DNA from: an uncultured Planctomycetota bacterium
GTDB taxonomy: Bacteria > Planctomycetota > Brocadiia > CAIUPP01
Length of the DNA stretch: 64,000 bases
Assembly: GCA_903901045.1 (NCBI GenBank)
Contig: CAIUPP010000088.1
Span: 39,488-103,487 of the forward strand
Direction of reading: 5' to 3'
Below are positions 44,895 to 54,115 of this stretch, piece after piece; position 1 is the stretch's first letter, and each line of letters begins with the position of its first letter. The position numbers and the translations under genes were made by a program. Below the pieces are notes generated by a model. It was given only the letters and a program-made list of their open reading frames with translations. It was not told the DNA's origin and made no database searches.

Positions 44895-45532
44895 CGCAGC
44901 CACTCCTGATCCTTGGCACGCGATGGCTGGCGGAGGAGATGTTCGACCTCATCTCCGAAATCCCCGGATACGAAGTGGCCGGTTTCGTGGAGAACCAGGA
45001 GCGCGAGCGGTGCGCCGCGCCGCTCGAAGGCCGTCCCGTCCTCTGGGTGGATGAAGTTCCCCCCCTCGCGCGCACGCATCTGGCCCTCTGCGGAATCTCC
45101 ACCACCACGCGCGTCGCATACATCCGGCAGGTGGCCGAGATGGGGATGCGCTTCGCCACGCTGGTCCATCCCACCGCCCGCGTCTCCGCGCGCGCCACGA
45201 TGGGGACCGGCTGCTTCATCGGCCCATGCTCCGTCCTCTCGACGCATTCCAGCCTCGGCGATCATGTCTTCGTGAACCGGGGCGTGCTGATCGGCCACCA
45301 CAGAACTATCGGGAGCTACGTGACGCTCCAGCCCGGCGCCAACATCGCGGGGCTGGGGAGGATCGGAGATCAAACGTACGTCGGGATGCAGGCCGCCGTG
45401 CTTGAGCGAATCAGCGTCGGCGCAGGCTGCGTCATCGCCGCCGGGGCGGTCGTCACCGCCGACCTGCCAGACGGCGTGCAAGCCATGGGCGTGCCGGCGC
45501 GCGTCACCAAAACCGGCATCGACCCGAAGTAG
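44891..45532 (+). CDS. NeuD-family sugar O-acyltransferase
   Basis: Rossmann-like start and hexapeptide repeats; GVLIGHHRTIGSYVTLQPGANIAGLGRIGDQTYVGMQAAV. Confidence 0.82.
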   Translation: MTQPLLILGTRWLAEEMFDLISEIPGYEVAGFVENQERERCAAPLEGRPVLWVDEVPPLARTHLALCGISTTTRVAYIRQVAEMGMRFATLVHPTARVSARATMGTGCFIGPCSVLSTHSSLGDHVFVNRGVLIGHHRTIGSYVTLQPGANIAGLGRIGDQTYVGMQAAVLERISVGAGCVIAAGAVVTADLPDGVQAMGVPARVTKTGIDPK

Positions 45533-45538
45533 GAGCGC

Positions 45539-46513
45539 ATGAGCGACAAATTGATCATCAACGTGGCGCTCACGGGCATGGTCCCCACCCGGGAGCAGAC
45601 CCCTCACGTCCCGCTCACTCCCGCCGAGATCGCCGAGGAGGCCAGGCGATGCCGGGACGCCGGCGCGGGCATCGTCCACCTTCACGCGCGCGACGCCGAA
45701 GGCCGCCCCACTTATCGCCGCTCGGTCTATCGGGAGATTCTCCGCGCCGTGCGCGCAAAATGCCCCGACATCGTGCTCTGCGCCTCCGCGAGCGGACGCA
45801 TCTTCACCAGCTTCGAGGAGCGCTCCGAGGTGCTGGAGCTAACTGACCCGGCCCCGGAGATGGCTTCACTCACCCTCGGCTCCCTGAACTTCGCGAACGA
45901 GCCCTCCGTGAACAGCCCCAAGATGATCCGCGACCTCGCGCTCAAGATGCAGGAGCGCGGCATCGTGCCGGAATGGGAATGCTTCGAGCTGGGCATGATC
46001 GAGTATTCGCATTACCTGATCCGCCACGGGCTGCTCCGTCCGCCGCACTACTGCAACATTCTGCTTGGCTCGCTCGGCACGCTCAGCGCCACCCCGCACA
46101 ACCTCTCCTCCGCCGTCGCCGCCCTGCCCCCCGGAGTCACCTGGGCGGCCGCCGGCGTCGGCCGGCATCAGTTCGCCGCCAACTCGATGGCGATTGCCAT
46201 GGGGGGACACGTCCGGGTCGGACTGGAGGACAACCTGTGGTACGACGACGCGCGGACGCGCCTCGCCTCGAACGCCGAGTTCGTGGAGCGCGTCGTGCAG
46301 ATCGGCCGCGCCTCCGGCCGCGAACCGGCCACCCCCGGCGAAGCGCGCCGGATCATCGGCCTCACAACCCCATCCCCTGCGCCCAGCTTCTGCCCAGAAA
46401 CCAACCTACGCCGCCGCGCAGGGGCAGCGGACGGCGCCTGCCTCACACCAGCGGAATCGCCGCCTCCTGCCCCTTCCGCTCATCGGAGAGGTACGCCGCG
46501 TAGATCGCACTGA
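45539..46513 (+). CDS. BKACE-family 3-keto-5-aminohexanoate cleavage-like protein
   Basis: LIINVALTGMVPTREQTPHVPLTPAEIAEEARRCRDAGAGIVHLHARD; HVRVGLEDNLW. Confidence 0.85.
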   Translation: MSDKLIINVALTGMVPTREQTPHVPLTPAEIAEEARRCRDAGAGIVHLHARDAEGRPTYRRSVYREILRAVRAKCPDIVLCASASGRIFTSFEERSEVLELTDPAPEMASLTLGSLNFANEPSVNSPKMIRDLALKMQERGIVPEWECFELGMIEYSHYLIRHGLLRPPHYCNILLGSLGTLSATPHNLSSAVAALPPGVTWAAAGVGRHQFAANSMAIAMGGHVRVGLEDNLWYDDARTRLASNAEFVERVVQIGRASGREPATPGEARRIIGLTTPSPAPSFCPETNLRRRAGAADGACLTPAESPPPAPSAHRRGTPRRSH

Positions 46514-47624
46514 TCGTGTCGCAGGCCAGTTCCAGGCCGGACTGCGGCGCGCGCTTCTCCGCCGCGCAGGTCAGGAAATCCTGCATCTCCGCGATGTAGC
46601 CCAGGGTGATGTTCTCATCCGGGCTGATCGCCGTCCACCCCTCCTTGGTGCTGATCTTCTCGACGGTGTAGATATCCTTGAACTGCTCATTCCTGGGATT
46701 GAACGTGTCCACCATCCCGATCGGGCTGAGGTTGCAGCGGGTGCGGTGATTGTTCGCGAACACCTCGATGTAATTGTAGATGCCCCCCAGCACAATCTCG
46801 CCGCTGATGACGTCGGCCACCGTCCCATCCTCGAAGGTGACGTGCATCCAGCCATGGTCCTCGGTATCGTGGTACTTGGTGCGAATGAAGCCGCGGTCCT
46901 GGTAACCGGGGAGGCGCGTAATCTGCTCGCAGCGGCATGTGACGCTCCTGGGCCGGACAGGCTTGCCGTTGCGTTTGATCCCCTCCACGCGCTTCAGGTA
47001 CAGCGCCGCGGAAAGCGGGTGGCACACCTTGCCCATCAGCGACCCGCCCCCCTGGTAGCGCCAGATTCCGTAGAACGCCGAGCCGGAGCCGTTGTGCGAT
47101 TCCTCTCCCAGGATGCGCAGCACCTGCGCGGCGCTCTTTTCGATGATCTCCCGCTCCTTCTGGATCGCGGGGGCGTAGATGAAATTCTCCGCGTAGCCGA
47201 ACATCACCCCCGAGCGCCGGATGGTGGCGGCGAGTTTCGTCAGCCCCTTCACCACCTTCTCCAGCATCGGCCCCTTGGGGTCCTGGTCGCCCCGGTATTC
47301 CGCGCCGCAGCCCTTCGGCCCGAAGTAGCCCGTGAGCGGCTTCTCGCAGATGATCCCCACCCCCCGTTCGGCGGCCAGGAGCATCCCCTCCTCGTGCGCA
47401 GCCGGCGGCGAGACGATGTCCAGCACATCGACGTGCGGAAGCATCGAGGGGATATCATTGAAGACGGGAATCCCATGCTGCTTGCCGAACGCCTGGCGGC
47501 TCTCGGGGCGCAGCGAGGTCACCCCCGTCATCTGCACCTGCACGCCATGCGCCTGAAGCAGCGATTCCAGATGGAACTTCGCCGCGAACCCTGCGCCCAC
47601 AAGACCCACGCGGATGGTTTTCAT
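46443..47624 (-). CDS. Gfo/Idh/MocA family oxidoreductase
   Basis: MKTIRVGLVGAGFAAKFHLESLLQA...GIICEKPLT. Confidence 0.85.
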   Translation of the reverse strand: MKTIRVGLVGAGFAAKFHLESLLQAHGVQVQMTGVTSLRPESRQAFGKQHGIPVFNDIPSMLPHVDVLDIVSPPAAHEEGMLLAAERGVGIICEKPLTGYFGPKGCGAEYRGDQDPKGPMLEKVVKGLTKLAATIRRSGVMFGYAENFIYAPAIQKEREIIEKSAAQVLRILGEESHNGSGSAFYGIWRYQGGGSLMGKVCHPLSAALYLKRVEGIKRNGKPVRPRSVTCRCEQITRLPGYQDRGFIRTKYHDTEDHGWMHVTFEDGTVADVISGEIVLGGIYNYIEVFANNHRTRCNLSPIGMVDTFNPRNEQFKDIYTVEKISTKEGWTAISPDENITLGYIAEMQDFLTCAAEKRAPQSGLELACDTISAIYAAYLSDERKGQEAAIPLV

Positions 47625-47730
47625 GGTTCCTCCAGTTATTCCATTGCATGAAGGAACCCAATGTAATCGCGAAGGGGGCGCATGTCAAAGGGCAGAGTGC
47701 GGAATGGAACGAAGGCCGGCGCGATTCGCG

Positions 47731-48639
47731 TCACGCGGCGTCAACCCGCGCCAGTTGCCCGCGAAGCCGCTCGTTCTCGGCGGCCAGTTCTTTCAACTGC
47801 CGGCTGAGTTCCTCCGCCTGGGCGCTCTTCTCTTTCTCCAGAAGGATGGCCTCCTCAAGCCCGGCCACGTTCTGCGCTCCGGACGCGAGTTGCCCGTTCA
47901 TCTCTTCCAATTTCACCTTTGCCGTCTGGTTGGCCCAACGGACTTTGGTCAGCTTCTTGAGCAGTTCCGCCTCCTGCGCACGGGACTGCTTCAACTCACC
48001 CGACAGGCGGGAGATCTCGGCGCGCTCCTCCTGCGATTTCGGAGATTCACTCGCCCGCAGCCTTTCCTGAAGGGTCTCGATGCGCCGCTTCATCCGGAAT
48101 GCCAGCCGTTTCAGTTTCTCGTATTCGATTTGGACGCCGATCAGCGAGACGACCTGCTGCTCCATTTCCTTCCGGGAGCCGCTCTGCGCCTCAGCCGACT
48201 TGGCAAGCGTGTCTCGTTCCTCGCGCAACTGCCGGCTCTCCCCCTGCGCGGCGGTGCGCATCTCCGACTCCGAGCGGACTTGAGCCTCGGCAAGCTCCAG
48301 CGCTTTCCGCGTCTGCGTCAGTTCCTCCCGCAGGCGCTGGACTTCCTCATGCGACCGTTGCCCCTGTTCCCGGTTCTCCATGAGCAGCGCCGAAACCTGC
48401 TGTCGTTCGCAGGTGATGTCAGCCAGCCGAAGGGCCAGCTTCGCGCGCTCGCCGTTCGCTATCTCCAGCGCCGCGCGAATTTGCTCAAGCTCTCCGGGCT
48501 CACGCGCCGGATCAGTCTGCCCCAGAATATCGAAGATGGACGGCCACGCGACGTACGTGTCCTCCGGCGCGGGGGTCTGCCCCGGGAGGTTCGTTGCGGG
48601 CGCGCATGCTTCCCTGTTCGCTGTTCCAAAGTCTGTCAT
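47731..48639 (-). CDS. Coiled-coil protein
   Basis: 302 aa, E/K/Q/R/L/A-rich; directly downstream of the PAS-coiled-coil gene. Confidence 0.7.
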   Translation of the reverse strand: MTDFGTANREACAPATNLPGQTPAPEDTYVAWPSIFDILGQTDPAREPGELEQIRAALEIANGERAKLALRLADITCERQQVSALLMENREQGQRSHEEVQRLREELTQTRKALELAEAQVRSESEMRTAAQGESRQLREERDTLAKSAEAQSGSRKEMEQQVVSLIGVQIEYEKLKRLAFRMKRRIETLQERLRASESPKSQEERAEISRLSGELKQSRAQEAELLKKLTKVRWANQTAKVKLEEMNGQLASGAQNVAGLEEAILLEKEKSAQAEELSRQLKELAAENERLRGQLARVDAA

Positions 48640-48648
48640 ATCAGCACC

Positions 48649-51600
48649 TTATCCAGTCGCCCGCGCGACAAATAACGGAACTTCGGGGGGTTCAACAGGG
48701 ACCACGTGGACGGGGGCAGCCCCCTGCGCCGGCGTCGTTTCGCGGCGGAAACGCTCATTCTCCGCCTCGGCATCGCGCCGTCGCCCGATCTGCCGGTCAA
48801 GCGCCAGAATGAGCCGCGATTGCTCGCGCGTGCGCGCCCGGATGTGCTTCTCAAGGGTTGCGTACTTCTTTTCCAGCGTCGAAACGAGGCAGCGAAGATC
48901 GAGGGTCTCCTGCGTCCGGCTCTGGCATGACTCCTGGCTCGCCAGAACCATGGCGGCGGCGGATTCGAGTTGCCCTTTCACTTCGGCCAACTCCCGGGTG
49001 CGCTCAGCGAGTTGTTTCTCGAAGTTCGCTCCATCCGATTCGGCCTTGGCCGAACGCCCGACGGCGAGGCGCAGTTCGGCGCTCAGCCGCTCAAACTCCT
49101 GTTCGGCGAGCTCTCCGGCTGCGGACTGCCGGCGCGTTGCCTGCTCGGCGCCTTCGAGGGCGGCTGTCAGCGTCTGAAGCTTCTGCCGCAACTCGACAAC
49201 CTGCACACGCGCCTCCTTCAGCGCCTGTTCGTTCTCCTGCAGCCTGCTCTGGCTTTCGAGCCGGGTCCGGGCCGCCTCGCAATCGAGGAGTGCGACTCGC
49301 TCCTGATGCTGCGCCAGCGTCGCGCGCACGGTTGCTTCGGATTGCCGCGCGGCTTCGAGGTCCTGTTTCAGCGCGTCGATCGTTTCTTCAGCCCGGGTGC
49401 GCTTCGCCGTCTCGGCATCATGGGAAGAGGTGAACTGCGCCAGCGCATCAGTCCGCGCCTTCAGTTCCTCTTCCAATTGTCTCAGGCCGGCCTGGGCGGT
49501 CGCAGCCGCCCTGGTCTGTTCGGCAAGTTCTTCATGTGCCGCTGCGACCAGCTTCTCAGCGCGCTGCCGCCCGGCCTCGGACTGCTTCAGATGATCTGCC
49601 GCATCGGCGAGCGACTGGACCAGTTCCCGGGCGCGGGACTCCATGACGGCCCGCTCCTGCGCCCACGCAACCTGTCTCTGCTGTGCGCCTTCTGTCTGGC
49701 GCGCCAGGCGACTGCAGGTTTGCGCCAGTTCCTCATTCGACTTGGAGGATGTTTCCTCGCTCCGCGCCAGTTCAGCGCTCACGGCATTCAGCGCCGTGTT
49801 GGCCTGCGCCAGCGCAGCGGCCTGCTCCTTCGATTCTTTCTCCAACCGCCCGAGGTCGGCTTCGGCGGACGCGGCGGCCTTCGCCTGCTCGGCAAGTTTC
49901 TGATGGGCGGTCACCACCTGACCTTGGGCGTGCTGCAGCGCCCCTTCGGATTGCTTCAGCTTATTCGTTGCATCGTCGAACGCCTTGACCGCATGCTGAG
50001 CGCGCGTTTCCAGATTCGCGCGCTCTTCGTCCCAGAGGCCCTGCCGAGTCTGTGCAGCCTCGGTTTGGCGCATCAACTCGGCGCGCGCCTTTTCGAGGGT
50101 GCGGGCGAGCTTCCCGGCTTCCTTCTGAGCTTCGGCAAGCTTCTCACGCACGTCTGCGACTTGCCCCTCGGCGCGCAACCGCGCGGCATCGGACTGCTTC
50201 AGCTTATTCGTTGCATCTTCGAACGCCTTGGCCGAATGCTGAACGCGCGTTTCCAGATTCGAGCGCTCTTCCTCCCAGACGCTCTGCCGCGCCCGCGCAG
50301 CCTCGGCTTGGCGCGTCAACTCGGCGCGCGCCCCTTCGAGGCTCCGGGTGAGCTCTTCGGCTTCCTCCTGAGCTTCAGCGCGGCCCGCCACCTGAGCACT
50401 CAGAGCGACGTTGGCCTGTGCGAGCGCATCGGCCCACTCCTTCGATTCTTTCTCCAACCGCCCGAGGTCAGCTTCGGCGACCTTGACGGCCTCCGCCTGC
50501 TCGGCTAGTTCCTGATGGGCGGTTGCGACCTGACCTTGGGCGTACTGCAGCGCCTTTTCGGACTGCTTCAGCTTATTCGTCGCATCTTCGAACGCCTTGA
50601 CCGCATGCTCAACGCGCGCTTCGAGCTTTGCTCGCTCTTCGTCCCATACGCCCTGCCGCGTCTTCGCAGCCTCGGTCTGGCGCGTCAACTCGGCGCGCGC
50701 GGCTTCAAGGCTCCGGGTGAGCTTTTCGGCTTCCTTCTGAGCTTCGGCGCGACCCGCCGCCTGAGCATTCAAAGAGACGTTGGCCTGTGCGAGCGCATCG
50801 GCCAACCCCTTTGACTCTTTCTCCAACCGCCTCAGATCGACTTCGGCGGCCGCTGCGACCCTTGCCTGTTCGGCAAGCTTCTCGCGGACGTCTGCAACTT
50901 GCCCCTCGGCGCGCAACCGCGCGGCATCGGACTGCTTCAGCTTGTCAGTAGCATCGTTGAGCAATCCATTTGCATGCTGCGCCTGCGCCTCAAGGTCAGT
51001 TCGCTCTTCAGCCCAGGCGCTCTGATTGGTTTGCGCGGACTCCATCTGGCGCGCCAAGTCGCCGCACGCCTCTGCAAGGCGCTGGTTGAGGCTCGCGGCT
51101 TCCTCCTGCGCTTCGGCGCGCCCCGCCGCCTCGGCGTTCAGGTTGGCGTTGGCCCGCGCCAGCGCGTCGGCCTGCGCCTTCGACACTTCTTCCAGCCGCC
51201 TCAGATCGGCGTCGGCAACCGCGGCGGCCTTTGCCTGTTCGCCAAGCTTCTCATGCGCAGACGCGACCTGCTCTTCGGCTCGCTCTCGCGCAGCCTCTGA
51301 GCTCTTCAGCCTCTGGGTCTCGCTGTCGAGTGCCTTTGCGGTCAACTGTGCGCGCGATTCGAGGCCGGCCCGCTCCTTCGTCCATTCCGCCTGAAGTTTC
51401 TGCGCGGCCTCGGCCTGCCGCGCCAGTTCGCTGCGGGTATTCTTCAATTCATGGGAGAGCAGTTCGGCTTGCTGTTGGGTTTTGGCTGCGCGGTCGTGCT
51501 GCTCTTTCGCCGCGCATTCCGCCGTTTGAATCTGCGCGCTCAACCCGGCGCTCTGCTCTTCCGCGCGGAGGCGCAATGCGGCCTCCTCTTGCGCGCGCCG

Positions 51601-53436
51601 CAGAGCAGCCGCGCGCTCCCGCTCGGCCGCGTCGCGTTTGGCCGCCAGCGCTTTGATCTCTTCCTGTGCGCGCGCCAGCGCATCGGCCCGGGCGCGGGAT
51701 TCCTGCTCAACAGTCTCGCGGACCTTCTCCGAGACGGCCTGAGTGTTTTGAAGAAGTTTGACCTGTTGTTGGAACGTCTCCCGTTCCCGTTCGAGCGCCT
51801 GCCGCTGCGCCGCCTCTTTCTCCAATTGCCCGAGGGATTCAACCGCCGCAAGTCGGAGTGCGTCCGTTTCGCGAGCGGCTTCCGCCTGCTTGCCGCGAGC
51901 GACGCCAAGCTCCGCGCAAAGGGACTTGATCTCTTCCGCGAGGCGGCCGCAGCGCTCCTTCTCCGCCTGAAGCTCCCGGCGCGTCTCGCGTTCGTGGGCA
52001 TCGCGCGCCTTCTCGCTCTCAGTGCGGGACTGCTCCAGTTGCGCAATGTCCTGCCGAAGGGCCGTCCCCTCCTTCTCAAGCGCTTGACGACTGGAGGAGA
52101 GTTCCTCCACCTGCCCGCAGGCTTCCGCCCCGGCAAGCCGAAGGGCCTCGGCTTCCCGCGCCAATTCCTGGCTCTTGCCCAGGGCGATGGCCAGGTCGGC
52201 GCGCAGCCGCTCGGCCTCCTGCGCGAGCCTCCCCCGGTCATCCGCGGCGAACTGAGTTTGTCGCGCGACCGACTCGCGGAGCTTCGCCGACTCTTCAGCC
52301 TGCCTGCACGTCAACTCCTGCAGCGCGGCCAGTTCCGCCGCCTGCGCATCCAGTTCGTTTGCCTGATCCACAAGTCCGGCGCTGAGCCGCTCACATTCCT
52401 CTCGCTGCACCTCGCGTCCCTTTTCGGAGGCGTCCATCTGTTCCCTGGCCGCACCGGCCTTGGCGGCAAGCGCAGCAACACGTTGCTCGAGTTCTCCTCG
52501 CGAGGAAGTCAGTTCGCAGATTTTGGCGAGCAATTGCGATTGCTCGGTCTCGCGGGCCTCAAGGGCCTCGCGCGCCTTGCGCGACTCGACCTCCAAGTCG
52601 GCTTTCGCTCCCGATAACTCCTCCTCCAGCGCGCGAGCGCGCTCCTCGGCGGCGCGCCGGAGTTCGTCATCCGGCTGCGTCACTCCCGACGATCGCGCGG
52701 CCTGCAGTTCAATAAGTTGTTCCTGCATCCGCCGGCGCGATTCCTTCAGTTCCTCGCGCACCCGGACAATTGTCGCAAAGTCCTCGCGCAGTCGAGCGTT
52801 GTCCTTCGATTCCCGTTGCAACTCCTGGTTGAGCCGCTCGATCTCCTTCCCGGCCTCGGCCAACCGGTCCGCTTGCTCCTTCAGTTGAGCCTGGAGATTC
52901 TGGAGTGCTTCCGCCCCCGGCGCGTCCGCTTGCGCGGAAGTCCCTGCCGGCGCGGCGGCGGCTTCCACGTCGGCGACCCGCTGGGTGCACAGTCTGTTGA
53001 GAGTGCGGCGGTTCACCGTCAAGTCGCGCTGAAAACGCGTGACCGCAGCCAGGTAGGGTGTCACATCGGTGAGCGAAACCTGGATCGCCTTCTGCCCCAT
53101 CCAGTCGATGCTTGTGAGACGAATCTTGAGGACCAGGTCGTGCCCGTTGGCGAGCTTGAAGCGCACCTGGCTGAGCGCCGCCTTGTCCGGGCGGGTTCGC
53201 AGGTGCGTTTGGAGCCGATTGGCCAACCCGTTGGTGAGGAGTTTGCGCGCCGCCGCATTAAGGAAGCTGATTTTCTGGTTGCCGTTCAGGATAAGAATAG
53301 GATCCTGAAGGACTTCCAGAACGGCCCGGGCACCTTCAAGTGAACGAGTGGACACGGCGCTCGGCGCGCGGTTCACGCGCCGAGGCTCCACGTCCGGCCG
53401 CTGCCCCACTTCGTGATAATCAACGTCTCCCATCAT
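48649..53436 (-). CDS. Giant PAS-domain coiled-coil protein (1595 aa) with 123-aa internal repeats
   Basis: N-terminal PAS-like VLQDPILILNGNQKISFLNAAARKLL...VSLTDVTPYLAAV, then ~1400 aa coiled coil. Confidence 0.8.
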   Translation of the reverse strand: MMGDVDYHEVGQRPDVEPRRVNRAPSAVSTRSLEGARAVLEVLQDPILILNGNQKISFLNAAARKLLTNGLANRLQTHLRTRPDKAALSQVRFKLANGHDLVLKIRLTSIDWMGQKAIQVSLTDVTPYLAAVTRFQRDLTVNRRTLNRLCTQRVADVEAAAAPAGTSAQADAPGAEALQNLQAQLKEQADRLAEAGKEIERLNQELQRESKDNARLREDFATIVRVREELKESRRRMQEQLIELQAARSSGVTQPDDELRRAAEERARALEEELSGAKADLEVESRKAREALEARETEQSQLLAKICELTSSRGELEQRVAALAAKAGAAREQMDASEKGREVQREECERLSAGLVDQANELDAQAAELAALQELTCRQAEESAKLRESVARQTQFAADDRGRLAQEAERLRADLAIALGKSQELAREAEALRLAGAEACGQVEELSSSRQALEKEGTALRQDIAQLEQSRTESEKARDAHERETRRELQAEKERCGRLAEEIKSLCAELGVARGKQAEAARETDALRLAAVESLGQLEKEAAQRQALERERETFQQQVKLLQNTQAVSEKVRETVEQESRARADALARAQEEIKALAAKRDAAERERAAALRRAQEEAALRLRAEEQSAGLSAQIQTAECAAKEQHDRAAKTQQQAELLSHELKNTRSELARQAEAAQKLQAEWTKERAGLESRAQLTAKALDSETQRLKSSEAARERAEEQVASAHEKLGEQAKAAAVADADLRRLEEVSKAQADALARANANLNAEAAGRAEAQEEAASLNQRLAEACGDLARQMESAQTNQSAWAEERTDLEAQAQHANGLLNDATDKLKQSDAARLRAEGQVADVREKLAEQARVAAAAEVDLRRLEKESKGLADALAQANVSLNAQAAGRAEAQKEAEKLTRSLEAARAELTRQTEAAKTRQGVWDEERAKLEARVEHAVKAFEDATNKLKQSEKALQYAQGQVATAHQELAEQAEAVKVAEADLGRLEKESKEWADALAQANVALSAQVAGRAEAQEEAEELTRSLEGARAELTRQAEAARARQSVWEEERSNLETRVQHSAKAFEDATNKLKQSDAARLRAEGQVADVREKLAEAQKEAGKLARTLEKARAELMRQTEAAQTRQGLWDEERANLETRAQHAVKAFDDATNKLKQSEGALQHAQGQVVTAHQKLAEQAKAAASAEADLGRLEKESKEQAAALAQANTALNAVSAELARSEETSSKSNEELAQTCSRLARQTEGAQQRQVAWAQERAVMESRARELVQSLADAADHLKQSEAGRQRAEKLVAAAHEELAEQTRAAATAQAGLRQLEEELKARTDALAQFTSSHDAETAKRTRAEETIDALKQDLEAARQSEATVRATLAQHQERVALLDCEAARTRLESQSRLQENEQALKEARVQVVELRQKLQTLTAALEGAEQATRRQSAAGELAEQEFERLSAELRLAVGRSAKAESDGANFEKQLAERTRELAEVKGQLESAAAMVLASQESCQSRTQETLDLRCLVSTLEKKYATLEKHIRARTREQSRLILALDRQIGRRRDAEAENERFRRETTPAQGAAPVHVVPVEPPEVPLFVARATG
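49390..51570 (-). repeat. 369-bp in-frame repeat array inside the coiled-coil gene
   Basis: Phase marker (cttcga..ttctcca) at 51178, 50809, 50440, 49828, 49459: spacings 369, 369, 612, 369. Confidence 0.88.
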
Positions 53437-53979
53437 TCAACCCCGCACCGACGGCAAGCCACTCCGGGAACAGCGCGCCGTTAGTCCCAAAAAGACGCAA
53501 TGAATTTTCCGCCTGTATTGAAATAGCACACTTTCGCTGCGAATTTGCCTTGGCCAGCCTGTAGGTTCGTCAAACTGGACCCATTTCGAGTCATTGCCAA
53601 GTCGGGCGTTTCCGCGCTTCAACTTCCTGCGCACGCATTTCGTTCTGTTCGACCGCATGAACTTACGTCATAGAGACGCAATTCATGTGCCGCTGCGTGT
53701 AACTTGCGGGCACGTCGCCGCCTGCCCCCTCGGGAGTGGTCCGGAACTGACGTCGGACTTCGGGCTGACGCCGAAAGCTCCTGGGCATTCCCCGGTTTGC
53801 ATTCCCCCCCTGCATCGGCTATGCTTGGACTGAAGCTGAAGTTCGGTTGGCAGCGTGAGAAGCAGGGGCTTGGACGTTCACGCGTTTCTTCCTGGTTTCC
53901 CGCCACCGCCGGCACGATGCCGGACCTCGCCGGCCCAAGATGCGCGGGCCGCGCGGAAACTTCGCTTTGCAGGGCGCCC

Positions 53980-54048
53980 GCAAGGAAATAAGCAGACGGG
54001 CGCAGACGGGGAAAACCCCCTACGGCGTTCGTAGGCCTTTCCATTTGC
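53980..54048 (+). ncRNA. Candidate structured 5' leader of DEAD-box helicase
   Basis: gcaaggaaa...tttccatttgc enclosing ggggaaaacccc and cctacg gcgtt cgtagg. Confidence 0.4.
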
Positions 54049-54115
54049 ACCGGCCGGCCATTCGGCCCGGCCGCGACTCAGGCGCGCGGGCGCCTTTGCA
54101 GAGAGGAGTTCTATT

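Noticed and set aside
49390-51570. Regularly spaced repeats considered as a CRISPR array
   Set aside because: 369-bp in-frame coding repeat, no short repeat/unique spacer alternation and no cas genes
48970-52617. 512-aa and 388-aa plus-strand ORFs
   Set aside because: Antisense to the coiled-coil gene; apparent repeats merely mirror its 369-bp unit
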